Notes under the pieces: model-generated
What the model was told of the DNA's origin: nothing
Databases searched by the model: none
What the model saw: the letters and a program-made list of their open reading frames with translations, nothing else
Program-made: the position numbers and the translations under genes
Assembly: GCA_014584575.1 (NCBI GenBank)
Contig: JACTMP010000080.1
Span: 1-56,341, forward strand
DNA length: 56,341 bases
Direction: 5' to 3'
DNA from: Chloroflexota bacterium
GTDB taxonomy: Bacteria; Chloroflexota; Anaerolineae; Promineifilales; Promineifilaceae
In this document: one piece after another, positions 32,060 through 40,197 of the stretch
Numbering within the stretch: position 1 is the stretch's first letter
Layout of the letters: every line of letters begins with the position of its first letter

Positions 32060-33853
32060 CTACAGCGGCCAAAATATCGGCAGGAAAATAATCATCAATA
32101 TCCAGATCAAAATTTGCAGCGGCAGCCCTACTCTGGTGAAGTCAAAAAAGCGATAACCGCCTGCCCCGTATACCAACACCGACGCCTGATGGCCGATGGG
32201 GAAGAGGAAGGAGTTGGAGGCCGCAATAGCCACGCCCATCACGTAAGCGCGCGGGTCAGCATCCAGGCCAACGGCCGTGCTGATGGCAATAGGCGCTACC
32301 AACACCGCCGCCGCCGCATTGCTCATAAATTCGGTTATCAGTGAGGTCAACACAAACAGGCCAATCAAAACGGCCGCCGGCCCCCAGGCGCCCACACTGT
32401 TGATGATCAGGTTGGCCAGGAATTGCGCCGTGCCTGTGACCTCCATGGCAATACCCATAGGCAGCATCCCGGCGATCAAAAACACCGATTTCCACTCAAT
32501 GGCCTCATACGCCTCATCCATTGTCAGGCAGCCGGTGAGGATGGAAAGCACTGCACCCAACACGGCCGCCACCGAAATGTGCAGCTTTCCGGTAGCCACC
32601 AGAGCGATCATAGTCACAAAAATGACCAGGTTAATAGGGGCGCGGTTCAGGCGACGGTTCGGCTTTTCCGGTTCGCGCAGCACCAGGAAGGCGTCCTCCT
32701 GGCGTATGGCTTCGATGCGGTCCCGACGGCCGTGAACCAGCAGTGTATCCCCCAAATAGAGCGGCGTATCCGACAATTTCTGCTGTAATGGCGCTTCCTC
32801 ACGCCAGATGGCCAGCACCGTCAGCCCATACCGCTCCCGAAAATCCATCTCCTTCAACGTCCGCCCTAAAAACCATGATTTCTGGCTGATGACCAGTTCA
32901 GCAATCGTTGCCTCTGGGGATTTCAAATCGGCGTCCTGCACAAAATCCGGCAAGATAGAGACGCCCATCTCGTCGTGCATCTGGAGCAGACGGCCGTGCG
33001 CCCCCCGTGCAAACAACACATCCCCGGCCCCCAACTCCAGGTCGGTCAACACCCCCATATACCGGTGGCCGTCGCGCTGTACGCCCATCACGTTAATGTC
33101 ATACCGTTCGCCCAACTTACTGGCCATCAACGTCTGCCCAATGAGCGGCGAGCCGGCTTCCACGCGCAGTTCGGCCAGGTAATCTTTCAGGCGATATTCG
33201 GCCGTCAGTTGTTCATGCTCATGGGCATGGGTGATTTTCTCCCGGTGTGGCAGCAAGTGGCGGCCAACCAGCACCATGTAGGCAATGCTGGAGAACATGA
33301 TGATCAGCCCCATCGGCGTATAGTCGAACAGACTAAACGGTTCATAACCGGCGGCCGCCAGCGCATTGCTGGCTAATAAATTGGGTGGTGTGCCGATCAG
33401 GGTAGTAATGCCGCCCAGCAGCGAACCAAAGGCCAGAGGAATGAGCAATTTGGAGGGAGGGATGTTAATCTTTTTACCCAGGGCAATAGCGACGGGCAGC
33501 AGCACGGCCGTAGCCCCAATGTTATTCATAAAAGCCGACATCGCGCCCACCACCACCATGATCACCAGAATCAGGCGCGCCTCGCCCGTTCCGGCAATGC
33601 GCCCCATATGCACCCCAAAGTAGTCGGCAATACCTGTGTGTGTCAGGCTGGCGCTGACGATGTAAATGGCCCATACCGTGATCACCGCCGGGCTGGCAAA
33701 ACCAGAAAACGCCTGTTCCGTCGTCAGCAAGCCGGTCAGCAGCAAGGACAGCAGCACCATCAAGGCCACCAGGTCTACCCGGAAACGCTCCGTGGCAAAC
33801 AACACAATCGCCGCTGCCAGAATAAAAAGGGTCAATCCAATTTCAAAGGTCAA
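32060..33853 (-). CDS. SLC13/DASS-type transporter with two RCK-C domains
   Basis: The roughly 597-residue protein has membrane halves 1-190 and 400-597 with 'MNNIGATAVLLPVAIALGKK' and 'EFMSNAAAAVLVAPIAIS', the paired hairpin motifs of the divalent anion family. Between them are two TrkA-C/RCK-C domains ('GSPLIGQTLMASKLGERYDINVMGV' and 'KSWFLGRTLKEMDFRERYGLTVLAI'). Relatives carry sulfate or other anions and are gated by ligands on RCK-C. Sulfate would fit the assimilation operon but the genes are 25 kb apart. I choose the TTG at 33853, four bases after GGAGGG, as start. Confidence 0.85.
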   Translation of the reverse strand: MTFEIGLTLFILAAAIVLFATERFRVDLVALMVLLSLLLTGLLTTEQAFSGFASPAVITVWAIYIVSASLTHTGIADYFGVHMGRIAGTGEARLILVIMVVVGAMSAFMNNIGATAVLLPVAIALGKKINIPPSKLLIPLAFGSLLGGITTLIGTPPNLLASNALAAAGYEPFSLFDYTPMGLIIMFSSIAYMVLVGRHLLPHREKITHAHEHEQLTAEYRLKDYLAELRVEAGSPLIGQTLMASKLGERYDINVMGVQRDGHRYMGVLTDLELGAGDVLFARGAHGRLLQMHDEMGVSILPDFVQDADLKSPEATIAELVISQKSWFLGRTLKEMDFRERYGLTVLAIWREEAPLQQKLSDTPLYLGDTLLVHGRRDRIEAIRQEDAFLVLREPEKPNRRLNRAPINLVIFVTMIALVATGKLHISVAAVLGAVLSILTGCLTMDEAYEAIEWKSVFLIAGMLPMGIAMEVTGTAQFLANLIINSVGAWGPAAVLIGLFVLTSLITEFMSNAAAAVLVAPIAISTAVGLDADPRAYVMGVAIAASNSFLFPIGHQASVLVYGAGGYRFFDFTRVGLPLQILIWILMIIFLPIFWPL

Positions 33854-34024
33854 TGTGCCCTCCTCTATAAAAGGGACGCAGATTTTCGCGGATGACGCGG
33901 ATAAAGTTGCCAATTGTGCCAGGTGCAGGTCGTGATCATTGTGGATGATCAACTCTGGCGTCCATTGCCAGGCGTTTCCCTCTCCCGTAACGGCCGTGAT
34001 TATACGACGCCCCCCCCATATACA

Positions 34025-34055
34025 AAAATGCCGCCGTTTGTGGCGGCGGCATTTT
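34025..34055. terminator. Bidirectional terminator
   Basis: Perfect 12-bp arms 34025-34036 and 34044-34055 (AAAATGCCGCCG and complement) with A/T tracts on both sides. It separates the RND gene from the transporter. Bases 33865-33905 carry the GGACGCAGATTTTCGCGGAT type repeat also seen at 43264. Confidence 0.8.
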
Positions 34056-34075
34056 GTGGGGATTAGGGCTAAAAA

Positions 34076-34108
34076 AGACATCCGATTTCTTCAAGAAATC
34101 GGATGTCT
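34076..34108. repeat. Perfect 16-bp palindrome with 1-base loop
   Basis: Arms 34076-34091 and 34093-34108 (AGACATCCGATTTCTT and complement) surround a single C. It follows directly the end of the RND gene. Confidence 0.92.
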
Positions 34109-34124
34109 GCACATCAGACCGTCA

Positions 34125-37100
34125 TCAGGCGCGGCCGATCTTCTTGCCAATCCAATCCGTCAGGTCTTGGAACAGGTAGAAGACCACCGGCACCACAATC
34201 AGCGTCAGCGCCGTGCTGACCAGCAGGCCGCCCATCACTGCCCGCGCCAGGTCAGAGGCAATGATGGCCCCCGCCTCCGCGCTGGCAGCCAGCGGAATGA
34301 GCGCCAGGATGGCCGTCAGCGCCGTCATCCAGATGGGACGCAGCCGGGTACGGCCGCCTACTACCAGCGCCTCATATGTGCCCATGCCCCTGGCGCGTAA
34401 CTGCTGCACCAGTTCCATCAGCACAATGCCGTTGGTGGTCACAATACCCACCAGCATCATAAAGCCGATGAGCGCAGAGATACCCATGACGCTGCTGGTG
34501 ACGTAGAGGGCGATGGCTGCGCCCACCAGAGCAAAGGGCAGGCTAAAGAGAATGACAAAGGGCAGGATAAAGCTGCGGAACGTTAGCCCCATGACCACGT
34601 AGACCAGGACAATGGAAATGGCAATCGCCAGCAGCATGGATTGGAAGCCCTGTACCTGCTGTTGCGATTCAAACCCTTCGCTGACGACGGCGCCGGCGGG
34701 CAGGCTGCTCACAGACTGGATGGCAGCTTTGGCGGCATTGGTGACGCCCAACGTATTCTGCGTTTCCAGTTCACCGCTGAAGCTGATGGCGGGACGGCCG
34801 TCAATGCGAATATACATCGCGCTGCCATTGCCATTACCCGCTATCAGGTCGTCCACCGTGCTGGTGACGTTGGCAATATCGGGCACACCATCCCCTTCCA
34901 GGTCTACCGAGCCAATGGCCGCTTTCACATCAGCCACCACTGGCAGCAGTTCTTCCAACGAATTGCCGGTGACGGTGAGCGAAAAGCCGCTAAAACCCGT
35001 TTGTGACGCCGCCGAAACACTGGCATTTTCTTCGCCAAACTGGCTGACAGCTTTAGCCCGTATCGCTTTGGTCAGATCATCCAGCGCATCCTTGTCCTCC
35101 ACGCTGATGGTTAGCGAGGCGATATTTTGTGTCACTGCTCCCTGGGAAAACATCGCCTCAAATCCGGCGGCGCTGCCCACCGTTGTCTGTACAGAGCCTA
35201 GGCCGGCAATGTCCCGGATTTCTTCTTCAAACTGCGCCACCGCTTCATTTGTCTCCAGAATGGACGTGCCATTGGGCAGTTCAATGCTGACGTTGATGGT
35301 GGGTTCCCCCAACGCCGGGATGAAACTTTGCGGCAGCAAGGTAAGCAGATACAGGCTGCCCGCAAAAATGATCACCGAACCGAGCAGGGTCAGCGCCCGG
35401 TGCGTCAATGCCCATTCCAGCATAGGTGTATACCAGCGCTGCATACTCGTTTCCCGCTCTTCGGGGATGTTGTTTTTGTTGATGAAGAGCGAAGTCAGGG
35501 CGGGTACGACGGTAATGGAAACCATGAAACTGGCGGCCAGCGCCCAGACCACCGTCAGACCAAAGGGCATAAAGACGGAACCGATAATGCCGCCCACAAA
35601 CCCCAGGGGCAGGAATACGACCATGGTGGTGACGGTAGCCGAGAAGATGGCGATAGCCACTTCGCGGGTGGCGGCGCGGATGGCGTCGTTGGTTTCTTCG
35701 CCGCGTTGGATGTGGCGGTAGGAATTTTCCAGTACCACAATGGAATCATCTACCACCCGGCCAATGGCGACGGTGAGGCCGCTCAGGGTCATAATGTTGA
35801 GTGTAACCGAGTTGGGGAAGAGTCGGGAGATAAAAGTGACGACACTGTTGCCGCTGCTGTTGGCCCAATTTTGCATTCCCTCGCCAACGGTGATGGGCAA
35901 CCACTGCATCAAGAAGAAGGCGCTAAAGATAGAGAGGGGAATGGACACGGCGATGACCAATGTGGCCCGCCAGCTTAATTTATAGCGCCCACCAATGTGC
36001 CCGCTTAAAAAGACCAGGATGACCAGGATGGCAAACACCGCCCCCAAAGAGCCTTCGCGGGTGACACCAGCGATAGATTCCTCGATAAAAGTGGCCTGTT
36101 CAAACACCAGCGTGGCTTTCATACCCGGATGTGCCTGTTCAAAAGCGGCCAGTTCATCAAATATGGCGTGGGCGGTATCCACTGTATTGTCATCGCCACC
36201 CTTGAATAGTTGAATCAGCACTGAAGGGTCGCCATCGGTGCGGGTAATGGCCGCTTCGGGCACAAAAACCGCCACCGTGCCGGCGGCGACCCCTTCCAAT
36301 CGCGTCGCCAGTTCGGCGTCAAAAGCATCCGGGTAGTTTTCCAGCATGAAGGTGAGCGTCTCCGGCGACATCAGTTCCAGGATGGTTGGCTCCAGGTTTT
36401 CAATAAACCCATCTTCGTTTTCGGCCAGGTAGGCAATGACTTCCGGCATCAGGTCGGCCATCATTTGCGGCGCCATCTCCGCATTGGGGGAAGAGGGCAG
36501 CACGTTTAGCAGCGCCGCCGCACCGGGCATAAAGCTGTTGTTGAGCAGGTCAAAGGCTGTTTTGAAGAGTGGCTCTTCGCCGTTGGGACCTGGCTCCAAC
36601 CAGATACCGACCAGGGCGGGCGCTTCGGCGGAGGCGGCTGCGGCTTCTTCGGCTTCGGCCAGGGCCAATGCACCCGCGCCGCCAAATTCAGCCGCCAGTG
36701 CGTCTAGCTCGGCGCGTAAATCGGCGTCCAGCGTATCCAGGAATGCCACCGGCAGCAGGGCGATCACTTCCGGTTGTAGCAAGCGCAGGTTGTCTTCGGT
36801 TAACAGCGCCAATACCTGTAACCCTTGTTCACCTAGACTGCCAAACAGGCGGATCATGTCCGAGTCAATGTCCTGGGCATTTTCCACTTCAAAGCCGGCC
36901 TGGGCCGCCCCGGCAATAATTACTTCTGGTAGGCGAGACGGGTCGGCCGCTGCCGCTTCAGCCAGTGCCAATGCCCCTACACCGCCATACTCGGCCGCCA
37001 GGGTATCTAGTTCTGCAAGCAGGTCGGCCGGTAATGTTTCCACAAACTCGGCCGGGAGCAGGGCAATGACTTCTGGCTGCAACAGGCGCAGATTGTCTGG

Positions 37101-38864
37101 CGTGAGCAGTTGTAATGCCTGGACTCCTTGTGGGCCAAAACCGGCTAACAAGCGCATCATGTCTGGTGTAATGTCTGTTGCCTGTTCTAGTTCTATACCA
37201 GCCTGGGCCATGCCTTGAATGAGTAGATCGGGGAGACGGCCAGAATCGGCACTTGCAGCGTCAGCGGTTGTCTCAGCCTCAAGCATGGCGTAGCGGGCAT
37301 CGGCGATGAGGGTATTGGTGATGGTTTGGGTCATGCCTTCGTCGAGTACGGCCGTCATCCCCTCCGGTAACTGCGCCAGGATGAAAGCGGGCAGCCCTAA
37401 TAATATCTCCGGCGTCAATTCGGCCATCATTTCCGGGGGCATGCCGCCGGACATCATGCCAAACGCCTGTGGCGGCAGGTTGGCCAGGCTGAGGGTGCTG
37501 GTGAGCGTCATGCCAAAACCGGCAGCCATATCCTGCCACGATTGGGGCAGATCGGCCGGGGGTGGCAGTTCGCCGTTGGCGGCGGCCTGGATGGCCTGTA
37601 ACTGACGCAGCAGCAGCAGGTCTAAATCGGCTTCAACCAGGGGCAGGGCCACGGCCGTGACTGCCGGGTCCAACGCCCGCCACATCTCTGGCGTTAATTC
37701 GGTTAGTTGGTCGGGGGCAAACTGCACCAGCCCTTGCATAAATTCGGGAGTAATGTCGGCAGTGGTGGAGATGACCTGGCCCATTTGAGCGGCCCCGGCG
37801 ACCCACGTTTCCGGCAAATCTACGGGAGCAAAGGTGGGCAGTACGGCCGTTTCGGTGATGGTTTCTACTTCGGTTTCCGTGGTTGGTATGGGTGTTGGCT
37901 CTTCTGCGGCGATTTCGTTGCCAGACAGGATAGCGGTGGCTTCGGCCAGGGTATATTGGCCCACGCCGCCAAACTCCGCCGCCAGTTCGTCCAGTTCTGC
38001 CACCAATGCCGGGTCGAGGGTGTCCATATACTCTACCGGCAGGTAAGAGAGTGTATCGGCGGGCACGAAGACCAGCAGGTCGGTGGGGAAGATGGTTAGA
38101 ATGGTCATCACGTCTTCGGCGGCGGTAGGCCGGTCGCTGAGGCTGCGCAGCAGGTCAACGGTGATGTCCTGGGCGTAACCGATTTCAACGCCCAGACTGG
38201 CTGCGCCATCCACGATGATTTGTGGTAAACGGCCGGGGTCTTCTGGAATAGCGGTGGGGGTGGGGGCAACAGGCGCCGCTTCCGCGACCGATTCAGTTTC
38301 GTCCGGCAGCTCTTGCCCGCCAGAGACAATCACGCGGCTTACCGGCTCTAATCCTTCCAATCCCGGTTTTAGTTCCGATTCCACCAGCGCCTTCAGTTCC
38401 GGCAGCGTCAGTTCCGACGAGGAGACGCTGGCAATGACCACCGGCAGGTCGCTAAAGCTGAAATTGATTACCTGGCTTTCGGCCGTTTCCGGCAGCCCGG
38501 CGCTCTCGATAGCGGCGTTGATGTCGGCCAGGATCCGTTCCTGGTTCAGGCCAAAATCATAGCGGGCAATGAGGAAGGCGAAAGTGGGATTGGTGGTGGA
38601 TTCCACATTCAATATCCCGTCTACACCTTGCAGCTTTTCTTCCAGGGGGATAGTGACTTCTTCCAGGAATTGTTCGGCCGAGGCTGCGTCGCCCCATTGT
38701 ACGACGACCACTGACTGCGGGAATTCCACCCGCGGCAGCAGCTCCTGGTTTAACTGCGTCACCGAGTAGACGCCGGCCGCCAGAATAATCATGGCAATGG
38801 CGATGGTAATCCAGCGGAAGCGAAGCGATAAAGCTGTAATTTTGTCGAATAGTTTGGATAGCAT
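34125..38864 (-). CDS. RND (HAE1/SwrC-like) exporter with a giant helical-repeat insertion
   Basis: Length is 1579 against about 1050 for the family. The core is a normal RND pump: N-terminal span, porter start 'ELLPRVEFPQSVVVVQWGDA', 'VVDDSIVVLENSYRH' (proton-relay Asp pair), 'GIVTTNGIVLMELVQQL' as in Gram-positive-type SwrC, and a C-terminal bundle. From about residue 190 to 870 the first extracytoplasmic loop holds extra sequence made of four to five related units of about 100 residues (208-310, 350-420, 438-510, 540-636, 640-737). Each unit has 'DITPDMMRLL', 'LTPDNLRLLQPEVIALLP' and 'LDALAAEFGG' style helices. Units 4 and 5 are nearly identical. No membrane-fusion partner is near. A MarR gene lies upstream. 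Confidence 0.9.
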   Translation of the reverse strand: MLSKLFDKITALSLRFRWITIAIAMIILAAGVYSVTQLNQELLPRVEFPQSVVVVQWGDAASAEQFLEEVTIPLEEKLQGVDGILNVESTTNPTFAFLIARYDFGLNQERILADINAAIESAGLPETAESQVINFSFSDLPVVIASVSSSELTLPELKALVESELKPGLEGLEPVSRVIVSGGQELPDETESVAEAAPVAPTPTAIPEDPGRLPQIIVDGAASLGVEIGYAQDITVDLLRSLSDRPTAAEDVMTILTIFPTDLLVFVPADTLSYLPVEYMDTLDPALVAELDELAAEFGGVGQYTLAEATAILSGNEIAAEEPTPIPTTETEVETITETAVLPTFAPVDLPETWVAGAAQMGQVISTTADITPEFMQGLVQFAPDQLTELTPEMWRALDPAVTAVALPLVEADLDLLLLRQLQAIQAAANGELPPPADLPQSWQDMAAGFGMTLTSTLSLANLPPQAFGMMSGGMPPEMMAELTPEILLGLPAFILAQLPEGMTAVLDEGMTQTITNTLIADARYAMLEAETTADAASADSGRLPDLLIQGMAQAGIELEQATDITPDMMRLLAGFGPQGVQALQLLTPDNLRLLQPEVIALLPAEFVETLPADLLAELDTLAAEYGGVGALALAEAAAADPSRLPEVIIAGAAQAGFEVENAQDIDSDMIRLFGSLGEQGLQVLALLTEDNLRLLQPEVIALLPVAFLDTLDADLRAELDALAAEFGGAGALALAEAEEAAAASAEAPALVGIWLEPGPNGEEPLFKTAFDLLNNSFMPGAAALLNVLPSSPNAEMAPQMMADLMPEVIAYLAENEDGFIENLEPTILELMSPETLTFMLENYPDAFDAELATRLEGVAAGTVAVFVPEAAITRTDGDPSVLIQLFKGGDDNTVDTAHAIFDELAAFEQAHPGMKATLVFEQATFIEESIAGVTREGSLGAVFAILVILVFLSGHIGGRYKLSWRATLVIAVSIPLSIFSAFFLMQWLPITVGEGMQNWANSSGNSVVTFISRLFPNSVTLNIMTLSGLTVAIGRVVDDSIVVLENSYRHIQRGEETNDAIRAATREVAIAIFSATVTTMVVFLPLGFVGGIIGSVFMPFGLTVVWALAASFMVSITVVPALTSLFINKNNIPEERETSMQRWYTPMLEWALTHRALTLLGSVIIFAGSLYLLTLLPQSFIPALGEPTINVSIELPNGTSILETNEAVAQFEEEIRDIAGLGSVQTTVGSAAGFEAMFSQGAVTQNIASLTISVEDKDALDDLTKAIRAKAVSQFGEENASVSAASQTGFSGFSLTVTGNSLEELLPVVADVKAAIGSVDLEGDGVPDIANVTSTVDDLIAGNGNGSAMYIRIDGRPAISFSGELETQNTLGVTNAAKAAIQSVSSLPAGAVVSEGFESQQQVQGFQSMLLAIAISIVLVYVVMGLTFRSFILPFVILFSLPFALVGAAIALYVTSSVMGISALIGFMMLVGIVTTNGIVLMELVQQLRARGMGTYEALVVGGRTRLRPIWMTALTAILALIPLAASAEAGAIIASDLARAVMGGLLVSTALTLIVVPVVFYLFQDLTDWIGKKIGRA

Positions 38865-38880
38865 GAATGTGCTCCTTGGG

Positions 38881-38979
38881 TAATTGAGTAATTGGGTAAT
38901 TCAGTAATTGGGAGATTAGAGATTGGAGATTAGGAGATTCAATCTCCAATCTCCAATCTCCAATCTCCAATCTCTAATC
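38881..38979. repeat. Composite octad and heptad repeat hairpin
   Basis: Octads (GTAATTGA, GTAATTGG, GTAATTCA), then heptads (GAGATTA, GAGATTG), then the complementary heptads AATCTCC four times and AATCTCT twice. The right edge supplies the last codons and stop of the MarR gene. Confidence 0.93.
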
Positions 38980-39420
38980 TCTCTTAAACGGCTCCCACGG
39001 CGGGAACACTTTTTGTAATGTGAGCAGGCCATTTTCCAGGGTAGTCAGTTCGGCTGTTGACAGGGGGGCCAGCAAGGTGGCAAGGTGGCCGATGATGTGC
39101 TGGCCCAGGTGGTTGAGTTGCTCACGGCCGTCGGGCGTCAGTTCCAGCATAATCATGCGCCGGTCATGGGGGGCGCGCGTGCGTTTGACCAGACCCTGCG
39201 CCACCAGGTGGCTGACGGTGCCAGACATGGTGGGCAGACTGACGCCGCTGACCTCGGCCAGTTCGCTCAGATTGCAGGAGCGTTCGCCCAGTGCGCCCAT
39301 CACGCCCAGTTGGGCAGGCACAAGCTGGCTTTGCTGCTTGCGCAGTTCCGCCGCTACCAGCCGCATGATAGAGGGAATGGTACGAATGATTTCGGTTGCT
39401 ACGAGATTGGTTTCAGACAT
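38974..39420 (-). CDS. MarR family regulator
   Basis: The roughly 148-residue protein has the winged helix 'NLSELAEVSGVSLPTMSGTVSHLVAQGLVKRTRAPHDRRMIMLELTPDG', the MarR DNA-binding signature. It is divergent to nothing and precedes the RND gene on the same strand, so it probably represses itself and the pump. ATG 39420 is chosen (MSETNLV); longer frames are possible. The C-terminal residues 'KRD' come from the repeat block that ends the gene. Confidence 0.9.
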   Translation of the reverse strand: MSETNLVATEIIRTIPSIMRLVAAELRKQQSQLVPAQLGVMGALGERSCNLSELAEVSGVSLPTMSGTVSHLVAQGLVKRTRAPHDRRMIMLELTPDGREQLNHLGQHIIGHLATLLAPLSTAELTTLENGLLTLQKVFPPWEPFKRD

Positions 39421-39505
39421 TATGGATAACATAGTGCCAGGCACAGGGCAGCTCGGCCCTGGAAATTCCAGGTCTTTCGCTCTGTGCCTGACGCTGCATG
39501 ATAAA

Positions 39506-39566
39506 TTTACTTAGCCAACCAAATGATTAGGCAAGCTAATTGTATGCCCGCCTAAGTAATTGTCAA
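39506..39566 (-). promoter_or_regulatory. Promoter and likely MarR operator
   Basis: On the minus strand TTGACA (39561-39566), 16 bases, TACAAT (39539-39544). Three copies of a 7-base half-site related to GCCTAAG occur: plus-strand 39510-39516 (CTTAGCC), 39527-39533 (ATTAGGC) and 39550-39556 (GCCTAAG). One lies in the spacer, two just downstream, a typical autorepressor layout. Confidence 0.55.
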
Positions 39567-39997
39567 TCATTCTGTGAAAAATAGTACAGATGGGTGAGGA
39601 AATTTTTATCTGCCCGGTCAACTCCTTGACAAATGCCGAAAGTGGCGTAGAAAGGGTGCGTGTGGAGATGGTAAGCACGGCCGTAACCGCCAAACGCTAT
39701 AGTCCACACAACGTTAACAGGGCATGATGAGCGCACGGACAGCTTTGCCCCCAGCAAAGCCGTTGACGAGGTGAAGGTTTCTCATCGCAAGGTGGGACTA
39801 ACCGGAATTTAGACCCTAAGGGTTAGGGTTTCAGAAAACCCTTAGGGTCTGGGAACTTCCGGGAAAATCGAAAGATCAGCGGATGCCTTCCAGAGTGGTC
39901 GCTTAAACTCTGAATCAATGCCCCTTCAATTGAAGCCATTCCACAAACCGGCGCGGGCAACCGGCCGACAATAGGGATGGCAAGCGACCGGTTTATC
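39567..39997. other. Spacer without a recognised gene
   Basis: Small frames here look accidental. It contains a 14-bp palindrome at 39811-39850 (AGACCCTAAGGGTT arms) and one ACGGCCGT (39677). No RNA gene is recognised. Confidence 0.5.
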
Positions 39998-40060
39998 GTC
40001 AATCGTAATCCGTAATCCTTAGTCCGTGTATGGATAACGGCTTACGACCTACGGATTACG
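39998..40060. repeat. Nine heptads upstream of glmS
   Basis: Sixty-three bases split exactly into nine units: GTCAATC, GTAATCC, GTAATCC, TTAGTCC, GTGTATG, GATAACG, GCTTACG, ACCTACG, GATTACG. The two halves are roughly complementary. Confidence 0.92.
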
Positions 40061-40116
40061 AAACATCGAAGGGGCGTCCCCACGAAACACACAATCGAGG
40101 GTCGCCATTTATGCGA

Positions 40117-40177
40117 GTTGCAGGTTGCAAGTCGCAGGTTGCAGGTAATTACTTGCCACTTGCAACCTGCCACTCGC
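40117..40177. repeat. Heptads just before glmS
   Basis: GTTGCAG, GTTGCAA, GTCGCAG, GTTGCAG, GTAATTA and then CTTGCCA, CTTGCAA, CCTGCCA: eight exact heptads forming a hairpin that ends 20 bases before the glmS start, so it would be in the mRNA leader. Confidence 0.92.
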
Positions 40178-40197
40178 CTCACAAACGGAGGTTCATT

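Noticed and set aside
33854..34081. N-terminal extension of the SLC13-type transporter
   Set aside because: It runs through a terminator and a GGACGCAGAT repeat; a TTG start with GGAGGG at 33853 fits the protein fold.
35328..37218. Long plus-strand frames opposite the RND gene
   Set aside because: Ser/Ala/Asn-rich shadows of the repeat units; they repeat only because the RND insertion repeats.
39511..39693. 60-residue minus-strand ORF before marR
   Set aside because: It overlaps the predicted marR promoter and operator and has no family resemblance.
40030..40197. N-terminal extension of GlmS
   Set aside because: The extra residues come from heptad-repeat DNA; GlmS must start MCGI with its catalytic Cys, and GGAGG precedes ATG 40198.
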